Shown piece after piece: positions 6,348-11,565 of a stretch of DNA of 11,565 bases. Source of the DNA: Deltaproteobacteria bacterium. GTDB taxonomy: Bacteria > Desulfobacterota > Desulfuromonadia > Desulfuromonadales > BM103. A program made the position numbers and the translations under genes. Numbering within the stretch: position 1 is the stretch's first letter; each line of letters starts with the position of its first letter. The notes beneath the pieces are model-generated. The model saw nothing but the letters and a program-made list of their open reading frames with translations, was not told the DNA's origin and did not search any database. The stretch lies in contig JAFDBW010000220.1 of assembly GCA_019313105.1 (NCBI GenBank), forward strand, positions 1-11,565, in the 5' to 3' direction.

Positions 6348-7020
6348 CTGACGTACCTGTTGCTTCCATCACGCGGCCATCGATCATCTGGATGGAACGA
6401 TTGCAACGCGATGCCAGTGTTTCATCATGAGTGACCAGCACCAGTGTGGTGCCATGCTCTTTCTGCAGGCTGAAAAGCAGGTCCATGACCATAATCCCGG
6501 TTTCCCGGTCAAGGTTACCGGTCGGTTCATCTGCCAGGAGCAGGGAGGGGTTGGCCACGAAAGCCCTTGCCAGAGCGACTCGTTGCTGTTCACCACCGGA
6601 CAGTTCACCCGGGAAATGATGCAGGCGGTCACCGAGTCCGGTCTCTTCCAGCGCGGCTTTGGCCTGGCCAGACGGATCAGTGGCGGCCGCGAATTCGAGT
6701 GGCAGTGAAACATTCTCCAGCGCGGTCATGGTCGGGACCAGGTGGAAAGATTGAAAGACGATGCCGACATGACTGCGTCGAAATCGTGCCAGGTCGTCCT
6801 CGCTGATTGCAGTCAGGTCCGTGTCAGCGATCCGCACCTGTCCTGAAGATGGTCGTTCCAGCCCTGACAGTGCCATAAGCAAAGTCGTTTTTCCTGCTCC
6901 GGACGGTCCGACTATACTGATCGTTTCGCCGCTTTTTACCGACAGGTCGACGCCGCGGAGTATGTTGACCGGGCCTGCTCCGCCGATTAAACTGAGATGA
7001 AGGTTCCTGATCTCTACCAT
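6340..7020 (-). CDS. ybbA: ABC transporter ATPase, YbbA family
   Basis: A 226-residue ATP-binding subunit with every ABC motif in order: Walker A GPSGAGKTT (38-46), Q-loop Gln90 in VFQSFHLVP, signature LSGGEQQR (140-147), Walker B LLLADEP with Glu165, D-loop NLD (169-171) and H-loop His198 in VTHD. The length and the FHLVPTMTALENV segment are typical of the MacB/LolD/YbbA class, which powers FtsX-like permeases. Its partner is ybbP, whose GTG start overlaps the ybbA stop. ATG at 7020 is the only sensible start: no other start codon occurs in frame for many codons upstream. The ribosome site is weak (AAGA-like). The start is only 10 bases from the start of divergent tesA, the same arrangement as E. 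coli tesA-ybbA-ybbP. Confidence 0.94.
   Translation of the reverse strand: MVEIRNLHLSLIGGAGPVNILRGVDLSVKSGETISIVGPSGAGKTTLLMALSGLERPSSGQVRIADTDLTAISEDDLARFRRSHVGIVFQSFHLVPTMTALENVSLPLEFAAATDPSGQAKAALEETGLGDRLHHFPGELSGGEQQRVALARAFVANPSLLLADEPTGNLDRETGIMVMDLLFSLQKEHGTTLVLVTHDETLASRCNRSIQMIDGRVMEATGTSGE
6965..6993 (+). promoter_or_regulatory. Candidate promoter for tesA inside the ybbA coding region
   Basis: TTGACC (6965-6970, five of six) and TAAACT (6988-6993, four of six) have a 17-base spacer. Transcription would begin near 7000, about 31 bases before the tesA ATG, within the first codons of ybbA on the other strand. With only 10 bases between the genes, a promoter in this place is required if tesA has its own. 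Confidence 0.45.
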
Positions 7021-7030
7021 AGGTCTTGCT

Positions 7031-7681
7031 ATGCCCCTATTAAGGTTATCTCTATTCCTGATTGTTATGGCGATCTGTAATGTTCAGACGTTGAATGCAA
7101 ATAATACTGCAGAATTTCCTCTGCGTCTTCTGGTGCTTGGTGACAGCCTGAGTGCCGGCTACGGACTGAAACCGGAAGACTCCTTCCCGTCGCGACTGGA
7201 AGAAGCCCTTGATGTGGCCGGTTATCGCGTTCACGTCATCAATGCCGGTGTCTCCGGTGATACGACCGCCGGTGGCTTGTCCCGGCTGGAATGGGCTCTC
7301 GTAGATAAACCGCATATCGTTCTTGTTGAGCTTGGTGGCAATGATGCCTTGCGTGGATTGCCGCCTGCTGAAACTTATGCCAACCTCGAATCGATCATTG
7401 TAAAACTGAAAAAAAATGGCGTCAGGGTGGTTCTTGCAGGCATGCAGGCTCCGCGCAACCTTGGCAAGGATTATACCCTGAAGTTTGATGCCATTTATCC
7501 CCGACTTGCGGGACAATATGATGTTCCTTTATATCCCTTCTTTCTCGACGGGGTTGCCCTCGACCCTGCTCTGAACCAGCCGGATGGTATCCATCCGAAT
7601 CCCGCAGGGGTTAAGGTGATCGTCAAAAAAATCTTGCCACTGCTTGAATCTGAACTGCAACAACTCAATCCTGAAAACTGA
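7031..7681 (+). CDS. tesA: Periplasmic SGNH/GDSL esterase (thioesterase I / lysophospholipase L1 / arylesterase type)
   Basis: A 216-residue SGNH hydrolase that cleaves acyl esters or thioesters. A signal peptide spans about residues 1-23 (LLRLSLFLIVMAIC core, likely cut near NA-NN), placing it in the periplasm. All four SGNH blocks are visible: LVLGDSLSAGYGL with nucleophile Ser39, NAGVSGDTT with Gly73, ELGGNDALRG with Asn104, and DGIHPNPAG with Asp185 and His188, the other two catalytic residues. Size and motifs match E. coli TesA (about 208 residues). It is divergent from ybbA-ybbP, a linkage also found in enterobacteria, which suggests a functional unit. The physiological substrate is not fixed by sequence; lysophospholipids and acyl-thioesters are in-vitro substrates of the family. 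The ATG at 7031 has a modest AGG ribosome site 7 bases upstream; Met13 would destroy the signal peptide. Confidence 0.94.
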   Translation: MPLLRLSLFLIVMAICNVQTLNANNTAEFPLRLLVLGDSLSAGYGLKPEDSFPSRLEEALDVAGYRVHVINAGVSGDTTAGGLSRLEWALVDKPHIVLVELGGNDALRGLPPAETYANLESIIVKLKKNGVRVVLAGMQAPRNLGKDYTLKFDAIYPRLAGQYDVPLYPFFLDGVALDPALNQPDGIHPNPAGVKVIVKKILPLLESELQQLNPEN

Positions 7682-7781
7682 TTCGGTCATACTCCGCTGT
7701 CACCCCGGGTACTCTGCAACAGTTATTGAAAATTTGCTGCCGACCGGGCTCAGGGTGTCGGTCATCCCCGGGCGATAAGAC

Positions 7782-7807
7782 GAAGCCCCGTTTGATGACG
7801 GGGCTTC
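7782..7807. terminator. Hairpin between convergent tesA and glgP (probable bidirectional terminator)
   Basis: A perfect 10-bp stem, 7782-7791 with 7798-7807 (GAAGCCCCGT / ACGGGGCTTC), closes a 6-base loop. Placement between two convergent 3' ends and GC-rich symmetry suggest a terminator for both genes. Neither flank has a real T-run (minus strand GTCTTAT, plus strand ATGGCT), so efficiency is uncertain and Rho may contribute. Confidence 0.6.
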
Positions 7808-7859
7808 ATGGCTAAATAGCAAGATGGTGCTATGCAAATGCAGCTTTTCACTCCCGTGC

Positions 7860-9572
7860 TTACCTGAGATACGCTTCCGTTACATATCTCCTCATCATAA
7901 CGTGCGTGTTGAAATAATATGCGTTCTTGCCGATCGCATTTTTCATCACCTGGGTCCAGCCTTTACGATCCTTGTAGTAGAGCGGGATGATGGTCTTTTC
8001 AAGCTTATTGTAAAGGTCTTTGACATCTTCGTCCGAGTGATTGACATCGGTGGTGGTTTCCGTCGGTGGCGGCCCGATTGACCAGCCGGTAAGCCCCTCG
8101 ATGTGGCCTTCGATCCACCATCCGTCCAGCACGCTGAAATTCGGGACCCCGTTCAAGGCGGCTTTCATGCCGCTGGTGCCGGAGGCTTCCAGCGGACGTA
8201 ACGGATTGTTAAGCCAGATATCAACGCCCGGGATCAGGCGGCTGGCGACATCCATGTTGTAGTTCGGCAGATAAACAATTTTCAGGTCGTCGCCGAAAAA
8301 ATCGGTTTGATTGCGGATCTCCTGGATCATCTTTTTGCCGTAATCATCGTGCGGGTGGGCCTTGCCGGCAAAAACCAGTTGCAATTTCCCGGCGCCGATC
8401 TTCTTTAAACGTTCGGGATCGTTGAAGATCATGTTTGCCCGCTTGTATGCGGTCGCCCTGCGCGCGAAGCCGATTGTCAGGATCTCGGGGTCAAACTTTG
8501 CCCCTGTGATCTCTTCGATATACTGAAAGAGGTACGCCTTGGCTCCGGCGTGGGCATCCTGGATCTCCCGGTCCGGAATGTTATCCACCCTGACCAGAAG
8601 CTCTGGCTCGTAGGCCCAACCGGGCAGGTATTTGTCGAACAGGGCCATCATGAACGGCGATCCCCAGGTAAACGGGTGTATGCCGTTGGTGATGGCGTGG
8701 ATCTCGAAACCGGGGAAGAGGGCCTGTGACACCTGGCCGTGTTTCTTGGCAACGCCGTTGACATAGTGCGAAAGATTCAGCGCCAGCATGGTCATGTTCA
8801 GCTCGTCTTTGCCACCAAGTTCTTTGAGGAGGTCTGTCGGAATCACTTCCCCCATGACACGATTGACCAGGTCGTAAGTGAAGCGGTCGTGACCGGCTTC
8901 GACCGGAGTGTGGGTGGTAAAGACACATTTCTCCTGAACGCTGCGCGTATCCCAAGAGGCCCGCTCATCCCAGGTGTCTTCTACCGGCAGACGGTGATGA
9001 TTCAGCAATTCAAGGGTCAGCAGGCTGGCGTGGCCTTCGTTCAGGTGGTACTTGCGAACCTGGAAGCCGAGAATCTGCAACAGGCGCGCGCCGCCGATGC
9101 CAAGGACGATCTCCTGCTTGAGTCGATAACTCTTGTCGCCGCCATAGAGGTGGTCGGTGATTTTACGGTCTTCCGGAAGGTTGCCGGGGATGTCGGTGTC
9201 CAGAAATAGCACCGGCAGCTCACCACCTGTCGGGCTCTTGACGCGGTACATCCACGCCTGAACCTTCACATCACGATTCTCTACCGTTACCAGCGCCTTA
9301 CCAGGTAAAAGTTCAAGCAGATCCTCGGGCCGCCAGTCAACCGGACTTTCCTGTTGCCAGCCCTGTTCATTGAAGGTTTGCCGAAAATAACCTTTGCGGC
9401 TGATCAGGGTAACCGCCACCAGGGGAAGTTTCAGGTCCGCTGCGCTCTTGATCGTGTCACCGGCCAGGACGCCGAGGCCGCCGCTGTAGGTGGGGATCTC
9501 CGTGGTCAGGCCGATTTCCATTGAAAAATAGGCGATCCGTGATATTTCCGTGTAATTTCTCCAACTGTTCAT
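7860..9572 (-). CDS. glgP: Alpha-glucan phosphorylase (glycogen/maltodextrin phosphorylase, GT35, short form)
   Basis: A 570-residue cytoplasmic enzyme that releases glucose-1-phosphate from alpha-1,4-glucans using phosphate and pyridoxal phosphate. Landmarks: MEIGLTTEIPTYSGGLGVLAGD at the N-terminus (18-39), HLNEGHASL (176-184), FTTHTPVEAGHDRF (218-231), ITNGIHPFTWGSP (294-306), GFARRATAYKRA (368-379) with phosphate-binding basic residues, and EASGTSGMKAALNGV with Lys470 as the expected PLP lysine. It belongs to the alpha-glucan family phosphorylases found in archaea and many bacteria, and is shorter than the E. coli/muscle type of about 800-840 residues; it lacks an N-terminal DUF3417-like extension. 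ATG at 9572 has GAGG 6 bases upstream. It is apparently alone in its transcript. GlgP versus MalP role (glycogen versus maltodextrin) cannot be told. Confidence 0.93.
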   Translation of the reverse strand: MNSWRNYTEISRIAYFSMEIGLTTEIPTYSGGLGVLAGDTIKSAADLKLPLVAVTLISRKGYFRQTFNEQGWQQESPVDWRPEDLLELLPGKALVTVENRDVKVQAWMYRVKSPTGGELPVLFLDTDIPGNLPEDRKITDHLYGGDKSYRLKQEIVLGIGGARLLQILGFQVRKYHLNEGHASLLTLELLNHHRLPVEDTWDERASWDTRSVQEKCVFTTHTPVEAGHDRFTYDLVNRVMGEVIPTDLLKELGGKDELNMTMLALNLSHYVNGVAKKHGQVSQALFPGFEIHAITNGIHPFTWGSPFMMALFDKYLPGWAYEPELLVRVDNIPDREIQDAHAGAKAYLFQYIEEITGAKFDPEILTIGFARRATAYKRANMIFNDPERLKKIGAGKLQLVFAGKAHPHDDYGKKMIQEIRNQTDFFGDDLKIVYLPNYNMDVASRLIPGVDIWLNNPLRPLEASGTSGMKAALNGVPNFSVLDGWWIEGHIEGLTGWSIGPPPTETTTDVNHSDEDVKDLYNKLEKTIIPLYYKDRKGWTQVMKNAIGKNAYYFNTHVMMRRYVTEAYLR

Positions 9573-9660
9573 TCGTTGCCTCGATATCCATGTCTAGTGA
9601 CAAGTAGTATTGATTCGTCGTCACCCCAACGACCAGGTGTGTGCCATTCACTATCCTTGC

Positions 9661-9669
9661 ATAATAGCA
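9661..9669 (-). promoter_or_regulatory. Extended -10 promoter element for glgP
   Basis: The minus strand reads TGC-TATTAT: a TGn extension followed by a -10 matching TATAAT at five of six positions. No good -35 is spaced correctly, which extended -10 promoters tolerate. The start would be near 9654, giving a leader of about 80 bases before glgP. Confidence 0.45.
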
Positions 9670-9704
9670 TACAAAAAGTTCATTTTCCGTGCAGAATACG
9701 ACGA

Positions 9705-9733
9705 TTTTTCATTTCGTTGTATTTGATGAAAAA
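9705..9733. repeat. 8-base inverted repeat in the glgP/gspA control region
   Basis: TTTTTCAT (9705-9712) and ATGAAAAA (9726-9733) are exact reverse complements separated by 13 bases, about 21 bases centre to centre, or two helical turns. This is compatible with a dimeric regulator, but AT-rich repeats of this size can occur by chance. Confidence 0.35.
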
Positions 9734-9761
9734 CTTGCATAATTGTCTGGTTTATGGAAAT

Positions 9762-9773
9762 AAATGATCATTT
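9762..9773. promoter_or_regulatory. 12-base palindrome upstream of gspA (candidate operator)
   Basis: AAATGATCATTT is a perfect palindrome 37 bases before the gspA start codon. The flanks extend the symmetry loosely (TTATGG on the left, CATAAC on the right, with a one-base offset). Position and symmetry suggest a transcription-factor site; no factor can be named. Confidence 0.4.
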
Positions 9774-9803
9774 CATAACGTATTACTGACTGTCGGGGAA
9801 TGT

Positions 9804-9818
9804 ATGGCTTATGTATGA
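9804..9818 (+). other. Four-codon upstream open frame overlapping the gspA start
   Basis: ATG at 9804 reads M-A-Y-V then TGA (9816-9818), crossing the gspA ATG at 9811. The ribosome site GGGGA (9795-9799) is about 4 bases before this ATG and about 11 before the gspA ATG, so initiation could occur at either. It may tune gspA translation or be fortuitous. Confidence 0.3.
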
Positions 9819-11412
9819 ATCTTTTTTTGCCTTCAAGGAAAAACCCTTTTCCCTGACACCGAACCCGCGTTTCCTTTTTCTCAGCAAAACCCATAACGAA
9901 GTTTACGCCCATCTGATCTACGGAATCGAACACAGGACCGGTTTTGTCGAAGTGACCGGTGAGGTTGGCACCGGCAAAACGACTATCCTGCGGACACTCC
10001 TTTCGCATCTTGATGAAGACAGATATCGTGTTGCATTTATCTTCAACCCCAAGCTGACTGCTTTTGAACTCCTGCGCAATATCAATCGTGAGTTCGGGGT
10101 CGCCGATGACGGATTGAGTAATCCAGACCTGATTCACTCTCTCAACGAGTTTCTGCTGGCCGAGAACCGGGCTGGCAGGACCCCGATCCTGGTTATCGAT
10201 GAAGCCCAGAACCTGTCCGGGGAAGTTCTTGAGCAAATCAGGCTTCTATCCAACCTGGAAACGGAAGAGGACAAGCTGATCCAGGTGATCCTGGTCGGAC
10301 AGCCGGAGTTGCGCAACCACCTCAACGATCACAGCCTGAGACAGCTCAACCAGAGGATCGCAGTACGCTATCACCTGCGCCCCCTGAACGGTGAAGAGAC
10401 GTCTTCTTATATCCTGAATCGGCTTAAAATTGCCGGTCGTCCGGATATGAACGTTTTTTCTTCCGGGGCCCTGAAGAAAATCTTTAAATACTCAGGTGGC
10501 GTACCGAGGAGGATCAACCTGATCTGTGACCGGGCGCTGCTGACGGCTTATACGGAAGATCGTGGTATCGTCTCGGCCAGCGATGTCAGGCAAGCCGTCG
10601 CCGAACTGGAAGGAATGGGTGAGGGCACTGCCGGTGGGCCATTGCCCTGGAAGGCAACCTTGCTTGCCGCCATGGTCTGCCTGGTCATCCTGGCCGGTTT
10701 TCTTGCCCTTGAACCTTTTGGCATGAACCCTACAAGCACGCCTCCGGTCAACTTGAAGCCGTCACCTTCAAGCCCGCCCACTCAGCCGACAAACACACCT
10801 GCCGAGCCCACCGTGGGGCAGCCGGACAGCCTGGTCGCCAGTTTCAATGCGCTCTTCTCCCTCTGGAAGGCGCCTCTGCTTGATGGACTGTCAACCTCCG
10901 CCGGCCTTGATATCGATCGCGAATTGTCCGCGCGCGGGTTCGAGCTGGTTCGGCTGGCCGGTGGTTTTGATGACCTGCGCAAATACAATGTGCCGATCCT
11001 GATCCCGTTGTCAGAAGATCAGGGCGGTGGCTACCTGGCTGTACTCGGGCAGGACTCTCCGGACAACTGGCGAGTTGTTCCCGCCTATAATGGCCGGGAC
11101 ATCCTCAGTTCGGCAAGGCTCAACGCCCTTGGCATGCGTATGGCCATGGTCCCCTGGGTCGATTTTGCGGAGATAGGCAACGTTGCCGCACCGGGTACCA
11201 GCGGGGAAAACGTCAGGCGCCTGCAGTTTCTGCTCGGGCTTGCCGGATGTGTCGATGTTCCGACCAATGGCCGCTATGATTCACGCAGCATAAAATGTGT
11301 AAAGTCTTTTCAGAGAGACCACGGGCTGGTTGTTGACGGTCTGGTCGGACAGCGTACTCTGATTCTCATTTACCAGGTCGCCGGAGCATATGATATGCCC
11401 AGGCTGTCCTGA
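9811..11412 (+). CDS. gspA: GspA/ExeA-like AAA ATPase with transmembrane segment and periplasmic peptidoglycan-binding domain
   Basis: A 533-residue inner-membrane protein. The cytoplasmic AAA ATPase (about 1-270) opens with the ExeA-type MYESFFAFKEKPFSLTPNP motif and has Walker A GEVGTGKT (50-57), Walker B ILVIDE (126-131), a VILVGQPEL sensor-1 strand (159-167) and GGVPRRINLICDRAL (229-243). One membrane helix (about 282-300) is followed by a Pro/Ser/Thr-rich linker (to about 340) and then a region of about 110 residues resembling the peptidase-C39-like part of GspA proteins but with no cysteine, so not a cysteine protease. A PG_binding_1 domain (about 464-520) contains Cys480 and Cys496, which may form a disulfide. 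In Aeromonas, ExeA with ExeB uses ATP and peptidoglycan binding to help assemble the type II secretin. gspB follows 20 bases downstream, supporting the assignment. Confidence 0.92.
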   Translation: MYESFFAFKEKPFSLTPNPRFLFLSKTHNEVYAHLIYGIEHRTGFVEVTGEVGTGKTTILRTLLSHLDEDRYRVAFIFNPKLTAFELLRNINREFGVADDGLSNPDLIHSLNEFLLAENRAGRTPILVIDEAQNLSGEVLEQIRLLSNLETEEDKLIQVILVGQPELRNHLNDHSLRQLNQRIAVRYHLRPLNGEETSSYILNRLKIAGRPDMNVFSSGALKKIFKYSGGVPRRINLICDRALLTAYTEDRGIVSASDVRQAVAELEGMGEGTAGGPLPWKATLLAAMVCLVILAGFLALEPFGMNPTSTPPVNLKPSPSSPPTQPTNTPAEPTVGQPDSLVASFNALFSLWKAPLLDGLSTSAGLDIDRELSARGFELVRLAGGFDDLRKYNVPILIPLSEDQGGGYLAVLGQDSPDNWRVVPAYNGRDILSSARLNALGMRMAMVPWVDFAEIGNVAAPGTSGENVRRLQFLLGLAGCVDVPTNGRYDSRSIKCVKSFQRDHGLVVDGLVGQRTLILIYQVAGAYDMPRLS

Positions 11413-11432
11413 TATTTTCAGGAACCCATCAG

Positions 11433-11565
11433 ATGAGTTCGATACTTAAAGCGCTCAGGAAACTCGAGGAAGAAAAGCGGGGCGGAAAGCTTCAAGCCCC
11501 CGATCTTCGCGTTGACCAGGGCCAGTCAACTACTGCGAGGAAATCTTTACTGTCACTGGTCGTCG
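11433..11565 (+). CDS. gspB: Partial: GspB/ExeB-like protein (N-terminus only)
   Basis: The first 44 codons are present and the gene runs off the right edge. It opens with MSSILKALRKLEEEKR, the conserved cytoplasmic N-terminus of GspB-type proteins, followed by a hydrophilic stretch and then SLLSLVV, probably the beginning of the single membrane anchor. ATG at 11433 has AGGA 9 bases upstream and lies 20 bases after the gspA stop, so the two form an operon. GspB is expected to bind GspA and carry a periplasmic domain, beyond this window, that contacts the secretin. Confidence 0.85.
   Translation, partial: MSSILKALRKLEEEKRGGKLQAPDLRVDQGQSTTARKSLLSLVV

Larger units (their letters stand above)
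9656..9743 (+). repeat. Direct repeat CTTGCATAAT, two copies
   Basis: The 10-base word CTTGCATAAT occurs at 9656-9665 and again at 9734-9743, 78 bases apart. The first copy overlaps the minus-strand -10 element of glgP; the second lies about 70 bases before gspA. They could be binding sites for a shared regulator, or chance in AT-rich DNA. Confidence 0.4.
9573..9810. other. AT-rich divergent control region between glgP and gspA
   Basis: These 238 bases contain no convincing gene. They are clearly more AT-rich than the flanking genes and hold an extended -10 promoter for glgP (9661-9669), a 10-base direct repeat, an 8-base inverted repeat, a 12-base palindrome and a four-codon open frame just before gspA. 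No convincing -35/-10 pair for gspA was found. Confidence 0.7.

Noticed and set aside
8581..8955. Minus-strand frame of 124 codons inside glgP
   Set aside because: It is an alternative frame of the phosphorylase with an unnatural composition.
9576..9767. Plus-strand frame of 63 codons in the glgP/gspA gap
   Set aside because: No ribosome site, unlike any family, and it overlaps the glgP promoter region; probably random in AT-rich DNA.
9709..10236. Minus-strand frame of 175 codons covering the gspA start
   Set aside because: It is antisense to the conserved AAA ATPase core and has no recognisable motif.
1..11565. CRISPR arrays, insertion sequences, tRNA/rRNA genes, phage or defence systems
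   Set aside because: No regularly spaced repeats, transposase motifs, terminal repeats, cloverleaf-like or ribosomal sequences, or defence-family motifs were seen in reading both strands; all long frames are housekeeping or transport families.

Overview
The window is an ordinary, densely packed stretch of bacterial chromosome at roughly 55% GC (estimated by eye). It holds ten complete genes and two genes cut by the window edges. The gene content suggests a Gram-negative, probably Desulfuromonas/Geobacter-like proteobacterium: the evidence is a GspA/ExeA-GspB pair, a YbbA-YbbP-TesA cluster, a periplasmic amino-acid binding protein and a short alpha-glucan phosphorylase. The lineage is an inference from content and style, not from a marker gene. 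I saw no mobile element, CRISPR array, tRNA, rRNA or defence locus.

Layout, left to right. (1) Positions 1-1166, minus strand: a small zinc-ribbon protein, a secreted polar amino-acid binding protein, a strong hairpin terminator, and the first codons of what is probably the ABC permease of the same transporter. (2) 1167-1277: a compact divergent promoter region. (3) 1278-3750, plus strand: an EamA/DMT transporter whose reading frame begins with a 13-A run, a terminator, a single-domain rhodanese, an ArgO/LysE-type amino-acid exporter, and a YjdM/PhnA-type zinc-ribbon protein. (4) 3751-3818: a convergent gap filled by an imperfect inverted repeat. (5) 3819-7681: the ybbP-ybbA operon on the minus strand and, only 10 bp away, divergent tesA on the plus strand. 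(6) 7682-7859: a convergent gap with GC-rich hairpins. (7) 7860-9572, minus strand: alpha-glucan phosphorylase. (8) 9573-9810: an AT-rich divergent control region with short repeats and palindromes. (9) 9811-11565, plus strand: gspA (ExeA-like ATPase with a periplasmic peptidoglycan-binding end) and the start of gspB.

How the genes work together. Uptake genes (binding protein plus permease) and efflux genes (EamA, ArgO) for small metabolites sit back to back. YbbA and YbbP should form an FtsX/MacB-like inner-membrane ABC machine working with the periplasmic esterase TesA. GspA and GspB normally form an inner-membrane complex that helps insert the type II secretin through peptidoglycan. Glucan phosphorylase mobilises storage glucan and is not clearly linked to its neighbours.

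No clearly undescribed system was found. The best leads are regulatory: the 13-A tract at the start of the EamA transporter, the terminator inside the amino-acid ABC operon, the 10-bp ybbA/tesA divergence, and the repeat-rich glgP/gspA intergenic region.
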